Shown in pieces: positions 5,033 through 8,521 of a stretch of 8,521 nucleotides of DNA (position 1 is its first letter; every line of letters begins with the position of its first letter). The notes beneath the pieces are model-generated. The model did not search any database. It saw only the letters and a list, made by a program, of their open reading frames with translations, and had not been told where the DNA came from. The stretch covers positions 24,870 through 33,390 of the forward strand of contig CAIFEU010000009.1 of the NCBI GenBank assembly GCA_903789505.1, written 5' to 3'. A program made the translations under genes and the position numbers. The stretch comes from an uncultured Coriobacteriales bacterium. Its GTDB lineage: Bacteria; Actinomycetota; Coriobacteriia; Coriobacteriales; UMGS124.

Positions 5033-6655
5033 CTACGCCCTGTCTGCCGAACTCGCCCTTCCGGCCGAGCTCGCAGCGCCGTCGCCCGTGCTCGCCGCCG
5101 AGGCCGAGGCTGCCATGCCGTCGCCCGAGCCCGCCGCGCTCGCGGCGGACGTCGCGGATGCGCCCGCGGAGGGCCGCTCCGGCGGGTCCACGCGCGTCGC
5201 GTTGTCGGGGTTGATCGACATCGTCTGGAAGCGCCGCTGCATGAAGTCGTCGTCGTAGTAGGTGGCGCAGAACTTCTCCACCGAGGTCACCGGCTCGTTG
5301 CCCGCCGTGCGGCCGTACCAGCAGTCCAGCGAGATCAGCGTCATGACGCCGTCGGCGACCAGCAGGGCGAAGCCCACCGTCGTGAGCGCGTAGCGCCAGT
5401 CCCAGGGGATGAGGTTGATGAGCTTGAGCATGCGCGGCAGCAGCAGCCTGATCCAGACCATGCCGAGCAGGCCCCAGAAGATCATGAACAGCAGGCTCGT
5501 GCGCCCATCGATGTTCATGAACGAGATGAGGTTGATCGAGCCGTCGGCGTTGAACCAGGGGCCGGAGTAGTCCCAGGCGGTGATGCCGAACGCGAACTGC
5601 ATGAACCAGCTGACCAGGTACTCGAACGCGCCGCCTATCAGCGCGCTGATGACGAAGATCAGCAGCGGGTTCTTCTTGTAGAAGCGGTTCAGCGCGATCG
5701 TCATCAGCACCGAGCCGAAGCCGTAGATGGGGGAGAAGGGGCCGTACAGCAGGCCGGCGCGGCTCTCCAGCACGCCGGCGGTCAGCAGGCGGTACAGGTC
5801 CTCGACCAGAAGGCCGCAGACGCTGGTCACCACGAAGATCCAGAACAGGTTGAAGAAGTTCAGCGTGATGTAGCCGCGCCCGGTTTCGTCGCGCCCGCCC
5901 GTCTCGGCGTCCTCGCGCGCCTGCAGGTCGCGCAGCTTGCGCTGCAGCTGGCGCTCCTGGACCAGCGAGGGGTCGACGAACGTCGAGATCAGGATGAGCA
6001 TGACCAGGTTGAACACCGTGGGCACCAGGCTCAGCGACAGGCCGCTGAGCATGACGTCGCAGATGCCGTTGGCGACGACCAGGACGATCATCGTGTACGC
6101 CAGCGTGCCCGCGCGGTGGCGGTTGTTGTGCAGCAGCTTCCAGCCCAGCCGCACGTTCATGACCGCGAGAATCGCGGAGAGCCCCAGGCTGACGATCCAG
6201 ATCACCATCGAGGCGACGCCGGTCGAGCTCGTCGTCTGCGCGGCGCCGCCCAGCTCGACGATGCCCAGCGCGCCGGCGACGAGGGCGACGATGCGTCCCA
6301 CCAGGGTCGCGATGCTGGCGATGCCGCCTATCATCGCGAGGACGCCGTAGATGCGGAAGGCGATGTGGATCTTCCTGGTCTCGCGCGGGTCGTCCTTGGC
6401 GGCGACCAGCGCCTCGTCGGGCTCGCGGTCGGCCTGGCGCCGCGCATCGCGTCGCTGTACGTAGCGGTCGCGGCAGGACGGGTGGCCCGGCGCCGCCGAC
6501 GTTGTCACGCCTTCGTCATTGCCCCGTCGGGGTGCCCGCGAACCCGACCCCGATTCCGGCGAACCCTGCGGGCCCCCGTCAGTCGACTTCCCGGGCGCAT
6601 CGCCGCGCCCGGTCGCGTCGGAGCCGGCGTCGTCCTCGCTGCCGCGGTTGCTCAT
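5033..6655 (-). CDS. CmpB-like (PF06541, putative ABC transporter type IV) multi-pass membrane protein with long polar tails
   Basis: This protein is about 540 aa. Residues ~1-95 are hydrophilic and Gly/Asp/Arg-rich, probably disordered and cytoplasmic. Residues ~96-240 hold about four membrane spans (IYGVLAMIGGIASIATLVG; IVALVAGALGIVEL; MVIWIVSLGLSAILAVMNV; TMIVLVVANGICDVML and the next). A charged, coiled-coil-like linker (QERQLQRKLRDLQAREDAE) follows. Residues ~270-480 carry the CmpB-like domain, with NLFWIFVVTSVCGLLVEDLY and the family-typical GPFSPIYGFGSVL motif plus further spans. The last ~60 residues are Ala/Ser/Gly-rich. The family is annotated as a putative ABC transporter permease, but no ATPase is nearby and real transport activity is unproven. 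GTG 6733 and ATG 6700 are possible longer starts. ATG 6655 is preferred because GAGGG sits nine bases upstream. It lies 138 bases after yhbY and 96 before the GNAT gene. Confidence 0.85.
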   Translation of the reverse strand: MSNRGSEDDAGSDATGRGDAPGKSTDGGPQGSPESGSGSRAPRRGNDEGVTTSAAPGHPSCRDRYVQRRDARRQADREPDEALVAAKDDPRETRKIHIAFRIYGVLAMIGGIASIATLVGRIVALVAGALGIVELGGAAQTTSSTGVASMVIWIVSLGLSAILAVMNVRLGWKLLHNNRHRAGTLAYTMIVLVVANGICDVMLSGLSLSLVPTVFNLVMLILISTFVDPSLVQERQLQRKLRDLQAREDAETGGRDETGRGYITLNFFNLFWIFVVTSVCGLLVEDLYRLLTAGVLESRAGLLYGPFSPIYGFGSVLMTIALNRFYKKNPLLIFVISALIGGAFEYLVSWFMQFAFGITAWDYSGPWFNADGSINLISFMNIDGRTSLLFMIFWGLLGMVWIRLLLPRMLKLINLIPWDWRYALTTVGFALLVADGVMTLISLDCWYGRTAGNEPVTSVEKFCATYYDDDFMQRRFQTMSINPDNATRVDPPERPSAGASATSAASAAGSGDGMAASASAASTGDGAASSAGRASSADRA

Positions 6656-6793
6656 CTCGCCCATCCCTCGTCTCGCGTCCGGCTGACGGTCCCCGCTCAT
6701 CGCGGTCGAGCCCGCGCCGCCGCCCCGCCCCACGGTGCCCGCCCCTCGCGGACGCCGTCTGCATCCCCGAGCTGGGGCGGCCCGGCCCGCCGC

Positions 6794-7090
6794 CTAGCCC
6801 AGGATCTTCTTCGCGCCCTTGCGCTTGGTCTCGCGGTACAGGACGAACTTGTGGCCGATGACCTGCACCACTTCGGAGTACGTGCTGCGCGCCAGGGATT
6901 CCGCCGCCTCGTGGGGGTCCAGGCCGTTGCTGTCGAGCAGCGAGCACTTGACCAGCTCGTGGGCCTCGAGGACCTCGTCGGCGCGGGCGACGACCTTCTC
7001 GCTCATCCCGTCCTTGCCGATCATGACGGTGGGCTTGAGGTCGCGCGCCATGGTGCGCAGCAGCTTGATCTGGTCGATCGTGAGGGGCAT
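6794..7090 (-). CDS. yhbY: YhbY-type CRM-domain RNA-binding protein
   Basis: This 98-aa protein is a complete single CRM domain of the usual family length (about 95-105 aa). It starts with LTIDQIKLLRTMARDLKPTV and is followed by the GxxG loop in IGKDGMSEKV (Gly25-Gly28). The rest has the expected pattern: ELVKCSLLDSNGLDPHEAAESLA, then VVQVIGHKFVLYRETKRKG at the basic C-terminus. Relatives such as E. coli YhbY associate with the pre-50S ribosomal subunit, so a role in large-subunit assembly in the cytoplasm is likely. The start is firm: GGAG lies five bases before ATG 7090. It is probably the first gene of a unit with the CmpB-like and GNAT genes, with a candidate -10 box at 7233-7228. The 188-base gap up to the terminator of the transporter gene separates it from that gene. 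Confidence 0.93.
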   Translation of the reverse strand: MPLTIDQIKLLRTMARDLKPTVMIGKDGMSEKVVARADEVLEAHELVKCSLLDSNGLDPHEAAESLARSTYSEVVQVIGHKFVLYRETKRKGAKKILG

Positions 7091-7227
7091 GCGTGCTCCA
7101 ATCCAAAGTCGGTTCGTCGTCAGGGCGCGGCGGGGCTCAGGGGCGTTCGCCCGCTGCGGAGCCGTCGCGCGTCAGGTGCGGGCGCGCCGGACGTCCCGGG
7201 CGCCCGCGGTCGCTCACTCGGTCACCC

Positions 7228-7233
7228 ATTGTA
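7228..7233 (-). promoter_or_regulatory. Candidate -10 box upstream of yhbY
   Basis: The minus strand reads TACAAT, one base from the consensus TATAAT, about 140 bases before the yhbY ATG. This is just past the terminator of the upstream transporter gene, where a new promoter is expected. There is no recognisable -35 at 17 bases upstream (GCACGG) and no extended TGn, so this rests on position and the -10 alone. Confidence 0.35.
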
Positions 7234-7278
7234 CGGCCTGCGTCGTCATGCCGTGCCGTGGCGTGACGGTGCTCGGAC

Positions 7279-7330
7279 AAAAAAGCGGCCCCGCCTTCCC
7301 GCGCCCATGGGCGGGGCGAAGGCGGGGCCG
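7279..7330 (-). terminator. Strong intrinsic terminator of the BASS transporter gene
   Basis: On the minus strand CGGCCCCGCCTTC (7330-7318) pairs perfectly with 7298-7286 over 13 bp. The intervening bases contain the palindrome GCCCATGGGC, which extends the helix almost to its tip. A C and six T (7285-7279) follow directly. It lies 80 bases past the transporter stop at 7411, so it ends that transcript and insulates yhbY. Confidence 0.9.
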
Positions 7331-7410
7331 GATGTCAGCCATCTGTCAGATGGACGCCCGTGCGGGAGCCCGGCGCGGGATGCCTGCCGGGGCGCGACGG
7401 GGAGTGCGGG

Positions 7411-8421
7411 CTACTTGGCCGCGGCGACCTCCGCGTCGTCCTCCTTGCCCGCTGCGGCGTCGATCTTGCGGTACTTGTCGGCGGAACGCGCCAGGATGTT
7501 GGCGTAGACGGCGCCGGAGATGTTGTGCCACACGCTGAACACGGCGCCGGGGATCGTCGCCAGGGGCATCGCGGCGAAGTGCGTCGTGGCCAGGGAGACG
7601 GCCAGGCCGGAGTTCTGCATGCCGACCTCGATCGACAGGGTGCGCATCTGGGCGTGCGTCAGGCCCAGGACGCGGCCCACCAGGTAGCCCAGCGCGTAGC
7701 CGAGCACGTTGTGCAGGATGACGACCAGGACGATCGTGCCGGTGGTGGACACCGCCGAGATCAGGCGGCTGGCGTTGGCGGACACGACGCTCATGATGAT
7801 CAGCGTGATGCCGATGACCGAGACGAGCGGCAGGACCTTGCTGGCGGCCTCCGTGAACTTCGGGAAGAAGTAGTTGATGATGAAGCCGACCAGGATGGGT
7901 GCGAACACGACCTCGACGATCGACAGGAACATGCTCATGAAGCTGACGTTGATCGACTGGCCGGCCAGCAGCAGGACCAGAGCCGGGGTCACGACGGGCG
8001 CCATGATTGTGGTGCACGCGGTCATGCCGACCGACAGGGCCACGTCACCCTTGGCCAGGTAGGTCATGACGTTGGAGCTCGTGCCGCCGGGGCAGCAGCC
8101 GACCAGGATCACGCCGACGGCGAGGTCTGCAGGCAGGCGGAAGATCTTGACCAGCAGGAACGCGAGCAGCGGCATGATGACGAACTGGGAGCAGATGCCG
8201 GTGATGACTGCCTTCGGCTTGGTGAAGACGACCTTGAAGTCGCTGAACTTCATCGTCATGCCCATGCCGAGCATGACGATGCCGAGCATCCAGTTGACGA
8301 TCTTCGTGGGCAGCGCCGCATGGACCGGAGAGGGAATGACGAGCGAGATAATCGCCGCAATAAGCGCAATCACCGCCATGTACTTCCCAGCGAATGAGCT
8401 GATTTTCTCGATCGTCTTCAT
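7411..8421 (-). CDS. Bile acid:sodium symporter (BASS) family transporter
   Basis: This 336-aa integral membrane protein has the family's usual length and about ten hydrophobic segments. It is predicted to import an organic anion with sodium. The GCCPGGTSSNVMTYLAKGD stretch (109-126) and EVGMQNSGLAVSLA (265-278) are the two family signatures. By homology to the solved Neisseria ASBT, its sodium ligands correspond to Gln79 (CSQF), Ser116-Asn117 and the Glu265-Val266/Met268-Gln269 group; all are present, so it should be active. The substrate cannot be read: relatives carry bile acids, pantoate, pyruvate and others. The last ~25 residues are a charged, Ala-rich cytoplasmic tail (DAAAGKEDDAEVAAAK). 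The start is firm, with AAAGGAG nine bases before ATG 8421. The gene appears to stand alone, with its own terminator at 7279-7330. Confidence 0.93.
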   Translation of the reverse strand: MKTIEKISSFAGKYMAVIALIAAIISLVIPSPVHAALPTKIVNWMLGIVMLGMGMTMKFSDFKVVFTKPKAVITGICSQFVIMPLLAFLLVKIFRLPADLAVGVILVGCCPGGTSSNVMTYLAKGDVALSVGMTACTTIMAPVVTPALVLLLAGQSINVSFMSMFLSIVEVVFAPILVGFIINYFFPKFTEAASKVLPLVSVIGITLIIMSVVSANASRLISAVSTTGTIVLVVILHNVLGYALGYLVGRVLGLTHAQMRTLSIEVGMQNSGLAVSLATTHFAAMPLATIPGAVFSVWHNISGAVYANILARSADKYRKIDAAAGKEDDAEVAAAK

Positions 8422-8427
8422 CGGATG

Positions 8428-8437
8428 CGTCTCCTTT
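8428..8437 (-). promoter_or_regulatory. Strong ribosome binding site of the BASS transporter
   Basis: The minus strand reads AAAGGAG followed by nine bases to ATG 8421, close to the ideal Shine-Dalgarno sequence. It supports efficient translation and fixes the start. Confidence 0.7.
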
Positions 8438-8475
8438 CTTCATTGCCTTGCGGACGCTCGCCAGCCTTCTCCATG

Positions 8476-8505
8476 CCCCCCCCCGTCCCCCCGTGCGCCC
8501 GCCCC
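8476..8505 (-). repeat. Minus-strand G-quadruplex-type tract upstream of the BASS gene
   Basis: The minus strand has G-runs of 4, 3, 6 and 9 with loops of one, five and two bases (plus strand: C9 at 8476-8484, C6 at 8487-8492, C3 at 8498-8500, C4 at 8502-8505). This fits the quadruplex pattern and sits about 55-85 bases before the transporter ATG, on the coding strand, where it could affect promoter or leader function. Folding is inferred, and run lengths may be error-prone. No -10/-35 pair is visible between the tract and the gene. Confidence 0.5.
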
Positions 8506-8521
8506 GCCGAGTCGGGTGCGA

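Noticed and set aside
4889..7507. 872-codon plus-strand open frame antisense to yhbY and the CmpB-like gene
   Set aside because: It is Arg/Ala/Asp/Gln-rich without any domain, and it overlaps minus-strand genes with clear families and ribosome binding sites. Long antisense frames are common when third positions are nearly all G or C.
7360..8397. 345-codon plus-strand open frame antisense to the transporter
   Set aside because: It is Asp/His/Gln-rich, a typical shadow of a membrane protein read backwards. The minus strand has the BASS signatures.

Overview
The window reads as a high-GC Gram-positive (actinobacterial) chromosome segment. A member of the Coriobacteriia of the Olsenella/Atopobium type is my best guess. 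This rests on the very GC-rich third codon positions, the pairing of an S-layer-homology protein with an NlpC/P60 protein carrying choline-binding-type wall repeats, and a PF06541-type (CmpB-like) membrane protein. The genus is inference; nothing here is a taxonomic marker.

All six genes I can support lie on the minus strand, so transcription runs right to left. From the right: (1) a bile acid:sodium symporter (BASS) family transporter (8421-7411), closed by a strong intrinsic terminator (7279-7330). (2) A probable three-gene unit: a YhbY-type CRM-domain RNA-binding protein (7090-6794), a CmpB-like multi-pass membrane protein with long hydrophilic tails (6655-5033), and a GNAT acetyltransferase of the phosphinothricin/methionine-sulfoximine acetyltransferase type (4936-4166). 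(3) A gene-free stretch of about 775 bases (3391-4165). It holds three imperfect ~54-nt GC-rich repeats, a four-copy mirror-symmetric 24-nt repeat array, and an AT-rich promoter island. (4) A secreted cell-wall pair: a 675-aa protein (signal peptide, long Pro/Ala/Ser/Thr/Glu/Asp-rich stalk, aromatic wall-binding repeats, NlpC/P60 peptidase; 3390-1363) and a 306-aa three-SLH protein with a C-terminal Listeria-Bacteroides-type repeat (1202-282). The two share an 11-nt leader motif over the ribosome binding site. (5) A gene-free left end (1-281) with G-quadruplex-type runs, a plus-strand terminator and a helically phased TGTC series.

The extracellular pair probably acts together in peptidoglycan remodelling and surface anchoring. 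The other genes are housekeeping or transport functions with no obvious link to it. I see no phage, defence, CRISPR, transposase or RNA gene. The most unusual signal is the repeat array at 3673-3959: two direct copies with 61-base spacing, mirrored by two inverted copies with exactly the same spacing. The intervening sequences are unrelated, and I cannot match the array to a known element.
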